Shown here piece by piece: positions 21,215 to 32,316 of a DNA stretch of 56,859 bases. The DNA lies in NCBI GenBank assembly GCA_002104905.1, contig MCFE01000571.1, positions 1-56,859 on the forward strand, written 5' to 3'. The notes below the pieces were generated by a model, which saw nothing but the letters and a program-made list of their open reading frames with translations, was not told where the DNA came from and made no database searches. Numbering within the stretch: position 1 is the stretch's first letter; the number at the start of each line of letters is the position of its first letter. Source of the stretch: Basidiobolus meristosporus CBS 931.73. Its lineage: Eukaryota > Basidiobolomycota > Basidiobolomycetes > Basidiobolales > Basidiobolaceae. Both the position numbers and the translations under genes were made by a program.

Positions 21215-23647
21215 GTGTGAAAAGCTTAGAGGTTGATAATGGACAACAGATGGTGATACTGCATAGAGGAGCGCTGTTGTTGAACATAGAGTAAGTCAAC
21301 AGAAATGACTAAGAGCCACCTACATGCAAGGAGTCAGAAGTCAAGCTCCTTCAACTGGATGTTGACCTAGTCTACCGCTAATGCTACAAGACAGGTTCCT
21401 AGAAGGAATGCACCCTCTTGCTTGAGTATTCTCTAAGAACCATATATTGGCCATAGGCCCAGAGTATATCACCAAATCCACCTTGCTGACAAGTACTCCA
21501 TGAAGTAAAAAGCCTAAAGGAACTCACAAACTGACACAGTATATACTAAAGAGACAATTGAAACCTTATTAAAGAGCAACATCATTGCAGAGAGCCATTC
21601 TTGTGGGCCTCCCCAGCACTGATAGCCCAAAGAGGTACAGAGAGGCAATTTTTTGGAATAGACTTTCAAGAGGTGAATACCATCACCCAGAACAATGTGT
21701 ATTCACTACTACAAATAGACAACCTCTTGAACAGATTAGTTGGAGCTAAATATTTTAGCTCTCTTGACATAATCTCTAGGTATTGGCAACTAGAAGTAGC
21801 TCCAGAAGATTAACCTAAAGCTGCTTTGATATCATTGTTTGTACTAAGCAAATGGAAACTACTGCCCTTTGGCTTGTGAAGTTCCCCTGCTAAGTACTAA
21901 AGGATAATCAATAGGGTACTAGGAATACCACAATGGGAATGTGCTCTTCTGTGTCTAGAAAACTTCACTTTATATTCTCTGGATGTAGAAGAACATAAAT
22001 ATAATGTGCACCATTTCCCAACAGCCTTCTTGAGGATCAGCTCAAACTTCATCCCAAGAAGTGACACTTCTTGAATACAAAATTGTTGTTGCTAGGCCAC
22101 AAGATACTGGTAGATGGGATTTACCCATCTACTTCCCTACAGAAGGCTGATCAAGATACACTTGTGCCATAGGATATCAAGCAAATGATGAGTTACCAGG
22201 AGTAGCTGGCTACTATTGCCACTTTGTCAAATGCTTTGCAACAATAGTGGCCCCTATGTACAAATTAATGTGGAAAGGCCATTGTTCTATGTTGTTAGAG
22301 CCTCAAAAGGAAGCATTCAATCAGATAAAATATTCCCTTATATTACCCCCAGTGTTACAATGTCCAATCAGGATGTGCAATTTCTTGCTAACTGTGATGG
22401 AAGCCTCACTGGTAGAGGCACCATACGGGGACTATACTACTAACCCTGCAAACTCCACCCAATTGGTTACATGAGCCATTTGCTAAACAAACACAAACAT
22501 AACTTCCTTTTTACTAAGATAGATAATCTGGCTGTTGTTTATTCCATTAAGCAATTCTATACATACATACATGGTTGCCAATTAAAATAGTAAAAGACCA
22601 CAGCACATTGGTCTAGCTGATGAAAACTAAAGACTACACCAGCTGGCTAGCATATTGGGCCCTCCAACTGCAGGGATACAACTTTGAAATAATCCAATGT
22701 GCTCACAAGAAACACCAGGATGCAGAATACCTGAGTTGCTATCCTGTTTGCCCAATACAGATCAGTGGTATTCAATAGGACCTAGTCTACTTTATAGAGA
22801 AGACAAAGTATCTCAAACACATTGTTCCAAACAAACTGAAGAGAGAACACCAAAGGAAATTGTGTCAGTATAGAATACAAGAAAATCAATTATGGTTCCT
22901 CCAAGGGCAGTTCAGAGCCAAGGTGCCCCATTAGCTGCCCACAAAGCAATCATATAAGAAAGACATCTGATATCAGGACACATTAACCCCCTAATAGCAT
23001 ATAGGCTTTTAAGAAAGACATTTCATTGGAAAAAGATGATGACCAACATCATAGATATATTACAAAGATGCATCACATAAAAACAACTTAACTGGAGTCA
23101 CAAGATAGGGACAGTTGCACCAACACTAGTTAGCTTACCCTTCCACCAGGTACAGATTGACTTTGTAGGGTCCCTTACAAAAAAAGAAAGGAGAACAATA
23201 CATAATAATTGCTACCAATTATTTCTTGCAGTGGGTAGAACCCATGCCATCCAAAATAAAGATCAGAAGACAACTGCCCAATTCATTTTAGAATACCTCA
23301 TCAGCCAGCATGGATATCCTCAGATACTCCTGACCAACATTGGAGGTTCATTCCTGAGCTACACTGTGGCCCACCTGTGCAAAATGATAGGTGTGAAACA
23401 GGTCTTCATGGCCATTGATCATCTCCAGACTATCATATTAACCAGGTAGATGGAGAAGGAGTGTTGCTCTATACTAGGGAAGCTTCACTGGGAACTTCCC
23501 CTGTCATGGGCCAAGCTGCTCCCACTGTCACTGCTAGCAATGCCTACAACACCTAATAAAATAATAGGTTTCTCCTTGTAAAAAATCCTACATAAACAGA
23601 GACCCAAGTGGCATGAAGAAGCTGGACTGACAACGGAGGGTGTCCCC
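21215..23647 (+). pseudogene. Gypsy G pol remnant (different gypsy lineage)
   Basis: Decayed plus-strand Ty3/gypsy pol unlike the A family. 21601-21813 encodes reverse transcriptase (FFGIDFQEVNTITQNNVYSL, then KYFSSLDIISRYWQLEV). 22190-22440 is the palm/RNase H border (RCFATIVAPMYKLMWKG in a shifted frame). 23170-23449 is the integrase core (ILEYLISQHGYPQILLTNIGGSFLS). The Asp of the usual SDRG is lost. Many stops. It is interrupted at 23647/28334 by copia K. Confidence 0.75.
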
Positions 23648-24016
23648 TGTTGCAATTTAAGAAGTGATTTGGATATAAGGAACTTATCAAGAAATAGTGA
23701 TAATAGTTGAACTGTTGTTTATTCATAAAGAAGCTCAGTATTTATACCTTTGTAGAAGTAATACAGCTGCAACACTAAGTAGGGAGGGTTTCTCAATATT
23801 CAGGAGCATTCTGTAACAGTTTCAGGGTTAGTACATAATGTTTGGTAATAGTGCTAATTTGATCCTGACTATAGGGGAATAATCATAAGATCATATATCT
23901 GGAGAAAGTGGCGAAGTAAAGGCAGTAAATGAGTCCTACAGTGACTAAGACTAGCCTAGAATTGTTAAGTAAATTTTTAGCTGCTGAATGATACCAAATA
24001 GTCCAATATTTCAACA
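23648..24016 (-). repeat. 3' LTR of copia K
   Basis: 369 bp, TGTTGCAATTTAAG...ATATTTCAACA on the plus strand. The minus strand contains 'ggtataaatactg' (TATA-like) and a run ending 'gaataaacaac' that could serve polyadenylation. Confidence 0.95.
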
Positions 24017-27000
24017 CTCCCCCTCAACTAAATAATTTCTTAATCCCAATTTCTCTCTAAGGATCTCAAACTGTGGCCTAGCTAGTGGTTTTGTCAATAT
24101 GTCTGCCACCATTTTGTCAGTTGGGCAGTAAACCAGCTCTACTAAGTTATTTTCTACAGCTTCCCTCACAAAGTGATGCTGTATATCAATGTGCTTAGTT
24201 CTGGCATGCTTAGTAGGATTTCTAGCTAATGAAATACAACTTTGATTATCCTTGTAAATACATGTTGGTTCACCTGAATTAAAACCTAAGTCTTTGAATA
24301 ATTTTCGTAGCCATATAGCCTCCTTAGTTGCTTGACATGCAGCCATATATTCGGCTTCAGTTGTAGATAGTGCCACAGTTGGTTGTTTCTTGCAATTCCA
24401 AGTAATAGCTGCACCAGCATAAAGAAATACATAGCCTGTGGTAGAGCGTCTGTCAATCAGATCTCTACCCCAATCTGAATCACTATAACCATCAAATTTT
24501 CGCCTATTAGCTGCTCCAGAGTATTCCAGTACCATATTTATGGTACCTTGTAGATATCTGAAAATCCGCTTAACTGCTGCAATTTGATCTGATCCATAAT
24601 TCTGCATGAATTGACTGACTATTCCAACTGCTACTGCAATATCTGGACGTGTAGACACCATCAAGTACATTAGGCTACCGACCATTGATTGATAGGGAAA
24701 GTTTTGGTCCATATTTGAGCCGTTTTCATCCATAACTGGCTGAGATTTGCTTAATTTCAGGTTATTGTCCATAGGGGTTGCTGCAGGTTTGCAATTTTCC
24801 ATTTTGAAGCGTCTAAGAATGTCCCTGATGTACTTAGACTGATTCAGCACAATTTTCTGCGTAGGTATGTCAAATTTGACCTCAATTCCAAGAAAATAGC
24901 TCAATTTTCCAAGATCTTTCATCTCAAACTTGCTGAAGAGATCTGATTTCGTCTGTTTAAGTGCCTCTTGATCACTTGTAGCTATAATTAGGTCGTCCAC
25001 ATAAAGAACTAGGATGATCACACCCTTTTTGAGCTGTTTCACATATATACTGTGATCTGCAGTGCTACGAGAGAACCCAATTTCCTCTAGATATGTGTCA
25101 ATCTTGTTATACCATGCTCTGGGTGCCTGCTTAAGCCCATACAACGATTTTCTAAGTTTGCACACCTTATGGGGGCTTTTTGGATCGGTAAAACCTTCTG
25201 GTTGCTCCATATATATAGTTTCTTGCAAATCTCCATTTAGAAAGGCTGTTTTGACGTCCATTTGGTGTAGATCTAGACTGTGTACAGCTGCCAGGGCTAG
25301 AACTGTCCTAATAGAGTTAAACTTGGCAACCGGAGCAAATGTTTCCTTAAAGTCTAGTCCCTGGATCTGGGAATAGCCTTTAGCTACCAATCTAGCCTTG
25401 TACTTATCAACGGCACCATTTGAGGTTATCTTGATCTTATAGACCCATCTACATCCTATTGGCTTTCTCCCATTTGGTAAATCTACCAGTTCCCACGTTT
25501 TTGCCTTGATCAGTGATTGGTACTCCTCCTGCATGGCTTGTTGCCACTTAGTAGCATCTGGACCTTGCATTGCCTGTTCCAGATTCTGAGGTTCGGCACA
25601 TAAGGCAAGATAAGCTTCTTCATGATCATTGGATATCTGCCACCAGGATCCAGGGGCATTTCTTATTCTGGTAGATCTCCTAACTGGGATAATCTGTTCT
25701 GATCTGGAACTGGTAGAAGTATCTTCCATCTCTGGCTGGATTTGGTACGTATCTTCTTCATTTGTGTTGATTGCATCATCAGGCAGCTGGCCAATGATTT
25801 CTGTGGCTTTCTGATCTGAATTCTCCTCAAATACAACGTCCCTGCTCTTGATCAGCTTCTGAATTTCGCCATCATACACTCTATACCCTTTAGTACCTTC
25901 ACAATACCCAAGAAAGATCCCTTTTCTACTCTTTGGTTCCAACTTTGAGCGTTTTTTGTCAGGGATGTGATAAAAGACATCACTGCCAAAGATCCTGAGG
26001 TGCTGGAGATCTGGTTTTTTGCCTGTATATGCTTCAAAGGGTGTAGAATCACGTAGTGCTGTTGTTGGGCATCTGTTCTTGATGTATACAGCGGTAGCAA
26101 CAGATTCAGCCCAAAACTTGTAGTCCATTTCCTTATCATGTAGCATAGATCTTCCCATCTCTACTATTGTTCTGTTTGCACGTTCTGCTACTCCATTTTG
26201 CTGTGGAGTATGAGGAACTGTGGTCTGTTGAAGTATACCAGTAGACAAGCAGTATTTTGCAAACTCCTTTGAGCAGTATTCTCCTCCATTGTCACTTCGT
26301 AGTACCTTCAATTTACACCCAGTTTGTGTTTCTGCCATGTTCTTGAAGTGCTTAAACGTCTCTAAAGCTTCATCCTTTGTTTTGAGGAAGTACACCCATG
26401 TATATCTTGTCTTGTCATCAATAAACATCATAAAGTATCTCTTGGCTCCAAAGGACAGTGTTCTCATGGGGCCACATATGCCTGAGTGTACAATAGCCAA
26501 TATTTTGGTGGTATTGATGCCTTCTGAGCTCTTGAAACGTTGCCTAGCTTGTTTGCCATATGAACATCCTTTACAAACATTCAATTTGATCGGAATTGAG
26601 TATTTTAGGCCCAAAACAAGCTGATTTTTCACCAATTGGCTCATTTTCTGTTCCCCTATGTGTCCTAGCCTCCTATGCCACGTCTCCCAGTTGGTTTCAT
26701 CGGTTTCAGCAATGTTGACATACTCAGGTACAATGATCTTGCATTGTAACTTGTATATATTGTGATCTCTGATTCCCGAAGCTAATTTTTGTCCATTTTC
26801 ACTCAATATTGAGCAGCTCAGCTTAGTAAAAACAAATTTCAGTCCCTGAGTAGTTGCTTTACTGACTGAGAGTAGGTTCTTAGCTATTCCAGGTACATAG
26901 AGTACGTCAGTCAGTTTTGCTGTTGTTGCCCCTGAGTTATCACTCATATTTAGTTGTATGGACCCACTGGCGGTAGCTTCCAATGCAGAGTTATCTCCCA

Positions 27001-27928
27001 GATAAACCTTTCTTACGGGAATAGTCTTTAAGTTGCTGAACCAATCCTTTATACCACAAATATGCTGTGATGCTCCAGAGTCAATATACCATTCATTACT
27101 TCGGTTACTTGCACTCTCTTGTACAGTGACAAATAGCTGTTCATCAGTAGTTATATGGTTTGCCTGCTCTAGTTTCTGTTTTTTGTCTGCTTGTTTCTTC
27201 TTGCATTCTCTTGCCCAGTGTCCTGGCTTCTTACAGTAGTTACAGCAGCCAGGTTTTCTTCGGTTTTGTTGCTTTCCCTTCTTTTCTGTATGCCTTTCTG
27301 AACTGAATAAAGCATTATCTTCAATTTTCTCTGCTTGGTCATTACGTCTGAGTTCTTCATGGAGAAGTCTTCCTTTGACATAGTCTAAAGTCAAGTTGTC
27401 TTCTCTGCTTTCAAAAGAAAGTATGAGTGGCTCATACTCGTCTGGTAGGCTGCAAAGCAGACAGAGTATCTTTTCTTCATCATCTACACCAGCATTAATA
27501 CTGTAAAGTTCTTCTGCAAGTGTCTCCATTCTGGTAATGAGTTGTAGCATGTCATCATCTGGCTTTTTTTTCATGTTGAAGAACTTTTGTTTCAAATAAA
27601 GCTTGCTTGATACTGACTTTGCTCTAAAGATCTTCTCCAAGGATTCCCATGCTGCTTTGGCAGTATTTGAGGCATGGATTTGTCCAATGAAGGAGTCTTG
27701 CACATTGATGCATATTGCATTGAAGGCCTTTCTCTCCTTCTCTTGAAACTTCTCCACATCTTCTGCTGTTCCTTTGGGCTCAACTTCCTTTCCTGTTACT
27801 ATATTCCAAAGCTTTCTTTCCTCAAGGTGGATCTGCATCTTGATTCTCCAAAGTCTGTAGTTCTTCCCATCAAACCTCTCCTTTACAGGGAAGATGTTGG
27901 TATTGCTTTGTTTGCTGGTAGAAGTCAT
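24011..27928 (-). CDS. Copia K Gag-Pol polyprotein (1305 aa, uninterrupted)
   Basis: Gag with capsid region at residues 15-200; CCHC zinc knuckle at C229, C232, H237, C242; aspartic protease with DSGA at 283-286 (WYIDSGASQHIC); integrase zinc domain H418, H423, C452, C455; integrase core with D546 (LRSDNGGEY) and E582 (NGVAERANR), which are 35 residues between-spaced as in D35E; reverse transcriptase about 800-1040 with YVDD at 976-979; RNase H from about 1110 (GYSDSDWGRD) to the end. The first integrase Asp, expected in HSDxCGPM, is Gly483 (HSGICGPM, codon 26480-26482). Order PR-IN-RT-RH is diagnostic of Ty1/copia. The stop lies inside the 3' LTR edge. Start chosen at the first Met, about 36 bp inside the primer-binding site. 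Confidence 0.97.
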   Translation of the reverse strand: MTSTSKQSNTNIFPVKERFDGKNYRLWRIKMQIHLEERKLWNIVTGKEVEPKGTAEDVEKFQEKERKAFNAICINVQDSFIGQIHASNTAKAAWESLEKIFRAKSVSSKLYLKQKFFNMKKKPDDDMLQLITRMETLAEELYSINAGVDDEEKILCLLCSLPDEYEPLILSFESREDNLTLDYVKGRLLHEELRRNDQAEKIEDNALFSSERHTEKKGKQQNRRKPGCCNYCKKPGHWARECKKKQADKKQKLEQANHITTDEQLFVTVQESASNRSNEWYIDSGASQHICGIKDWFSNLKTIPVRKVYLGDNSALEATASGSIQLNMSDNSGATTAKLTDVLYVPGIAKNLLSVSKATTQGLKFVFTKLSCSILSENGQKLASGIRDHNIYKLQCKIIVPEYVNIAETDETNWETWHRRLGHIGEQKMSQLVKNQLVLGLKYSIPIKLNVCKGCSYGKQARQRFKSSEGINTTKILAIVHSGICGPMRTLSFGAKRYFMMFIDDKTRYTWVYFLKTKDEALETFKHFKNMAETQTGCKLKVLRSDNGGEYCSKEFAKYCLSTGILQQTTVPHTPQQNGVAERANRTIVEMGRSMLHDKEMDYKFWAESVATAVYIKNRCPTTALRDSTPFEAYTGKKPDLQHLRIFGSDVFYHIPDKKRSKLEPKSRKGIFLGYCEGTKGYRVYDGEIQKLIKSRDVVFEENSDQKATEIIGQLPDDAINTNEEDTYQIQPEMEDTSTSSRSEQIIPVRRSTRIRNAPGSWWQISNDHEEAYLALCAEPQNLEQAMQGPDATKWQQAMQEEYQSLIKAKTWELVDLPNGRKPIGCRWVYKIKITSNGAVDKYKARLVAKGYSQIQGLDFKETFAPVAKFNSIRTVLALAAVHSLDLHQMDVKTAFLNGDLQETIYMEQPEGFTDPKSPHKVCKLRKSLYGLKQAPRAWYNKIDTYLEEIGFSRSTADHSIYVKQLKKGVIILVLYVDDLIIATSDQEALKQTKSDLFSKFEMKDLGKLSYFLGIEVKFDIPTQKIVLNQSKYIRDILRRFKMENCKPAATPMDNNLKLSKSQPVMDENGSNMDQNFPYQSMVGSLMYLMVSTRPDIAVAVGIVSQFMQNYGSDQIAAVKRIFRYLQGTINMVLEYSGAANRRKFDGYSDSDWGRDLIDRRSTTGYVFLYAGAAITWNCKKQPTVALSTTEAEYMAACQATKEAIWLRKLFKDLGFNSGEPTCIYKDNQSCISLARNPTKHARTKHIDIQHHFVREAVENNLVELVYCPTDKMVADILTKPLARPQFEILREKLGLRNYLVEGEC
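24017..24028 (-). promoter_or_regulatory. Polypurine tract of copia K
   Basis: The minus strand reads GTTGAGGGGGAG immediately before the 3' LTR, the classical copia plus-strand primer. Confidence 0.8.
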
Positions 27929-27951
27929 CTTTAGAATAGATTAAGGCAATC

Positions 27952-27964
27952 GGGGCTCATAACC
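27952..27964 (-). promoter_or_regulatory. Primer-binding site of copia K
   Basis: The minus strand reads GGTTATGAGCCCC directly after the 5' LTR. Its complement GGGGCUCAUAACC contains the anticodon arm of initiator tRNA-Met (GGGCUCAUAACC, anticodon CAU). This points to half-tRNA priming as in copia and Ty5 rather than 3'-end priming. Confidence 0.8.
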
Positions 27965-28333
27965 TGTTGCAATTTAAGAAGTGATTTGGATATAAGGAAC
28001 TTATCAAGAAATAGTGATAATAGTTGAACTGTTGTTTATTCATAAAGAAGCTCAGTATTTATACCTTTGTAGAAGTAATACAGCTGCAACACTAAGTAGG
28101 GAGGGTTTCTCAATATTCAGGAGCATTCTGTAACAGTTTCAGGGTTAGTACATAATGTTTCGTAATAGTGCTAATTTGATCCTGACTATAGGGGAATAAT
28201 CATAAGATCATATATCTGGAGAAAGTGGCGAAGTAAAGGCAGTAAATGAGTCCTACAGTGACTAAGACTAGCCTAGAATTGTTAAGTAAATTTTTAGCTG
28301 CTGAATGATACCAAATAGTCCAATATTTCAACA
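27965..28333 (-). repeat. 5' LTR of copia K
   Basis: 369-bp partner of 23648-24016, one difference. Upstream of gag on the minus strand and bordered by the TCCCC duplication. Confidence 0.95.
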
Positions 28334-29100
28334 TCCCCCCAACAACACATAACAGCTATATAGAGAGGTTGATGCACCATATTGCCTACCTATACTTAAA
28401 AATATTTGAAAATGTTGCCAAACATCCTCCCCATGCACCTAAAAATTAGAAACTAACAAGACAAAAGTAGAAACCAGGGAATAAGAGGTATGACTAAGCC
28501 ATTACAGGCCTCAAGTTTTGCCCTCAATTTACACCCTAATTGATTGGTCCTTGCACCATTATCAATTTGGACTATAGACCAAAGTACAACATCACCCTGG
28601 ATAATAGGACAATCAGCAATGTGCCCATCTAAAACAGTTCATTTCATGATCCACTGATCATCACCAAGACCAAAGTGTTATTAAACAATCATCAGGACAA
28701 GGACTGAGAATGACACAGAATATGTACAGGGTTTATTAGAGGAGATTCTGATTGATATAGGTACAAATGAATTTCGCATGGAGGTTTGCCCACAAGGGAG
28801 CAGAAAAGAATTTACATGCAAAGTATTAAAGGAAAGAGTTCACCTAAAACTGGCTATACTCCCTCTAGCAGCAACAATCAAGACAACATCAAAAAAAAGA
28901 TGGACCTGCTGGTGTTGAGAGATGTGACACAAATATAATGTGCAACAGGAAGCACCTAAAAGGAGACATTTGCCAGTAAAGTCATGCTAATACACAGCAC
29001 AGTTAGGCAGGGACATGACAAGTTACCAACACAATCAGTACATGGAGATACTACCCAAAAAGTCAGTATACCACTTGTGAAGAGGTTCTTGAGTTATTAA
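28334..29100 (+). other. Gypsy G 3' flank, with possible retropepsin relic
   Basis: Resumes the sequence interrupted by copia K. One plus frame near 28730-28800 reads EEILIDIGTNEF, loosely like a retropepsin (LIDSGA...) motif, but the order after an integrase would be unexpected, so it may belong to another element. Otherwise nothing recognised. Confidence 0.3.
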
Positions 29101-29359
29101 GATTAGTAAAAAACAATTTGGTCCATGAGTTGCTCTAATCCAGATCAGTTGTGAAGATTCCATCAGGAGACCACAATGATACCAGTGGCTCTGAATTAAT
29201 GACCATCTACACAATCTTGTGATGGGATCACAATGGCCTTTTGCTAATTTGTCAGCCAAATAAAGTTGTTAAAATATATTGGTGTTTGTACATTTTTTTG
29301 GCAAGGGTGGCATGGCATTGTTGCATTCTTAGCTCGCTTTACAGATATTAGAGTAGATC

Positions 29360-31260
29360 TAACAGACCAGTACATCCAATTGCCTTATATGGCAAGAAAC
29401 CTGATGGTTTTTTGATGGCCTCATTGCAAGCTCTGATGGCTTTATTGCAGCAGTATATCTTTTTAGTGTGTTGCTTGCCAAGTTGCCATCTATTTTGCAT
29501 TGCTGGTAAAATATACATCTTGCAAACATTTGCTTAGTTGTTGCATATTTGCCATAAATACCTCCTGAATATTTGCAACATACTTGGTATTTGGCCAATA
29601 TATTCCTTCTCCCAGCTTGATTCTAATCCCCCTTATAGGTGTGTTCTGGCTCATGTCTGTGTGAATTCCATATTAAATGGTGTAAAAGTTAGCTTGTGAC
29701 CACAAGAAATCCAGCATACTTTGGTAGAGTTTTTCTAATAGAAATTAGTTGCTTGTTGCACCCAACCCAACTTTGCATTACCTGATTGATTACACACACA
29801 TTGAGGCTGCTTAGCTTCTTAATGCCATAGGCATAGATGTCTCCATGAGCACATCTGTACTCAGTATTTTCCAGCTCTTCCTGGCTGTCCTCCATTTGCC
29901 AACTCTTCACATCCATGACAGACTTGAAGGTATTATTCTTGATGAGATTGGGTTATGGTAGTGCCTGCAACTTGATTCATCTTCCCATTTCCCCACACAT
30001 CTGCATCATAGGAAGCTCCCAAAAGGTAAAGCAAGGCCCAACATTCTCCACACACTGTGCACATTGGAGTAGAGAATGGATACATTAGAGGCAGAGATCT
30101 ACATGCTCAGCTCTATGTTTGCAACATAGCCGCCCAAATCCCATTACTAACTCTTTGCAAAGCAGCTGTAGATGTGTCAAGTTGGCATGGGCAATCCACT
30201 TCTTGATATATATCCCTGCAATGTCCTCATATGACTCCCAATGCTTCCAGTGCTCTCTTAATAGAAATGGCTTCAGTAGGACACTTAAATAAATAGATAT
30301 CCAGTTCATCTAGTCCTTGCACTTGTATTGTTAAGTGTGCAAATGAATGTTGATTGAAGCCTGTAAGAAGCACTTAGGGTATCAGAGACTCTCTATTTTC
30401 TTGCCTATTCATTCAAGTTTCTTCAGTAACTCAAAGGCTCATTTAGCTTGAAATGCTCCATGCACAACTTGGTCATTGTTAAAGGGATACTGTAGAAAAG
30501 TGATTGCATTGCTCTCAGAGGAAAGCTTTTGCCCCAGCAGATACCCACTACCTTAGGTGTCTTTGGTTTCTGACTAAATCCATATTCTGACCAATGGCTT
30601 TTAGCTTACCAGCTTTGCTGCAATTATGTGCTGACTTCTCTGTGTTCTCTCTGTGGGAATCTGATGCTGATTGTGTTGGTATTTGGACAATAGTGATGTG
30701 TGTGAGCTATGGAGTAAGTCCAATGGATCTCCCACATGAGATAGCAATACCATCCATTGTGCCCAGAAAAGTTGGCTATATTGCTGATGGCTAGGATATC
30801 TCCAAAGCAGATAATAATATATGGTTTTACATGACAGCCGTTTATTGTTATCCCACTGGAAAGTATACAAAGTTCATTGAGCAATGAATACCAGTAGCTA
30901 CCCAGGTTGGATGGTGATTTAGGCTGAGGTACCAGTGAGATAGCCATCAGATTTCTGCTCTAATACTGTAAGATAGGCAGCAGATTCAGGTTAACAAGAA
31001 TTGGTGGCCAGCAGGATTTGGTGATAGTGTACTTGTTCAATGGGAAAACATCAGGTGCCAAGGAAAAGGCATGGTCAAACATACCATCAGAATTGCCCTT
31101 GCTTTGTGGCTGTTTATAATGTTTGCCATCATACATATCTGATATGTTTGCAAATGATTGATACTGAGTGCAGTACTTTATAGCTTCACAATATTTGTTA
31201 GATTGCATGAGCTTCTTTACACAGAGCATTCCAGGAATATATCCAGAGTGTGAAGAATGT
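29360..31260 (-). pseudogene. Tnp2-like transposase remnant (CMC copy v)
   Basis: Minus-strand pieces of the transposase. 30960-31229 has SLAPDVFPLNKYTITKSCWP then NLNLLPIL, resembling the Tnp2 (Transposase_21) pattern ALD.F.P......WP..L...NLPP. 30624-30947 has SYWYSLLNELCILSSGITING and CFGDILAISNIANFSGHNGWY, resembling Tnp2 GD.PA..K...F.GHN. About 30490-30580 has GICWGKSFPLRAM, where DxMH is expected. 30085-30309 and 29689-29916 are C-terminal pieces (KKWIAHANLTHLQLLCKEL). Frameshifted and inactive. Confidence 0.7.
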
Positions 31261-31890
31261 TTTCCCCAAATGGCTGGGGATTCTTGACAAGTTGGTCAAC
31301 CTTGCAATTGTGGCTCTAGTACCCATTACAAGCAGGGCCAAAGCCCCAAACCAGCATCAAAGAGGCATCAGGTTGCTGGAAGAGTGCCAATAAGGGAAAA
31401 GCAGGTAGACACAGATGCACCAGCTCAGCATTTATTATGGAAAAGTGTAGTTCTAATCAAGAAGCATTCATCCAAAGTAGCAGTGAAGGACCAAGCTGTC
31501 ATAAAAACAAGCAGCTACCTCAGAAGCCTGTTGCAGCATAGGCCAAGAGCTTAAAACAAGCAAGAAAGCAGTGTCAGATTGCTTGCAGATTGCCAGCAAG
31601 GAACATGCATACCAAACAGATGCATCAGAGCAACATTTATCAAGGTAAAACTTATTTAATACTAGAAGCACTCAGACAAAGTAGCAGTGAAAGACCTGGC
31701 AGTGATAGGGAAAATGGTAAAGGGCAAAAAGTCCACCCAAGCCAGTGATAGGGAAGTGTAAGAAAAAAGCTGCCATTCTGGCCAAATAATACTTTATGCA
31801 TGGAAAAGACTGGATTCAATCATAGCCAAGAAGAATTCCCAACAAGATAACAGCTGCTTTTATAAGAGTTGGTAGTGCAGCCAGTTGAGC

Positions 31891-32258
31891 TGCTATGATC
31901 TGCCGCTTGAATGTTTAATTTAGATCAGTTTTTAGTCAAACCAATTAGTATATGTTTAGGTTATCAGTATATCAGTATTATCTATCAAATTGGTAGCATT
32001 AGTGAGCAAATGAATCAGCAGATCCTTATCAGACAGAAATAGATATATTAAGTAGGATATTGTTGGGTGATGATGATACAATCAAATGAGTCATCAGCCA
32101 CAACCTACATTAGGAAATACAATTAGTCAGCAATTGATCTGGCAAAATGTATATAAGGAGCTGCTGGAACCTCAATAAAAATCAGTTCAAGTTATAGTGA
32201 ATACAATACTAGCTAAACTCCCTATTCCTCTACAACTCTTATACCAAGACTTGTAACA
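31891..32258 (+). repeat. 5' LTR of gypsy B
   Basis: 368 bp, TGCTATGATCTGCC...CTTGTAACA, with 'aatgtatataaggag' near 32146 and 'aataaaaatc' near 32176 as TATA and polyadenylation candidates. Followed directly by the TTGGTAGCAGCAAT primer-binding site. Confidence 0.88.
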
Positions 32259-32272
32259 TTGGTAGCAGCAAT
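32259..32272 (+). promoter_or_regulatory. Primer-binding site of gypsy B
   Basis: TTGGTAGCAGCAAT immediately after the 5' LTR, identical to gypsy A. Confidence 0.65.
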
Positions 32273-32316
32273 AACCAGAAACCTCCCTCCTGAAGAAAGA
32301 AGAAACCACCCTCAAG

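Larger units (their letters stand above)
23648..28333 (-). mobile_element. Copia K, full-length Ty1/copia retrotransposon
   Basis: 4686-bp element on the minus strand with two 369-bp LTRs that differ at one base, counted by eye ('atgtttggtaat' against 'atgtttcgtaat'). A perfect 5-bp target duplication TCCCC flanks it (23643-23647 and 28334-28338). The single polyprotein frame is uninterrupted. The primer-binding site and polypurine tract are intact. It is the youngest and best preserved element of the window, inserted into gypsy G. The only visible defect is a catalytic residue change in the integrase. Confidence 0.95.

Noticed and set aside
25062-26624. Long plus-strand frames (104 and 111 codons) opposite copia K
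   Set aside because: Mirror frames of the intact minus-strand polyprotein, with no start context or relatives.
28730-28800. A retropepsin gene (LIDIGTNEF)
   Set aside because: Only a short resemblance. The order after an integrase is wrong, and stops surround it, so it is only mentioned as a possible relic.
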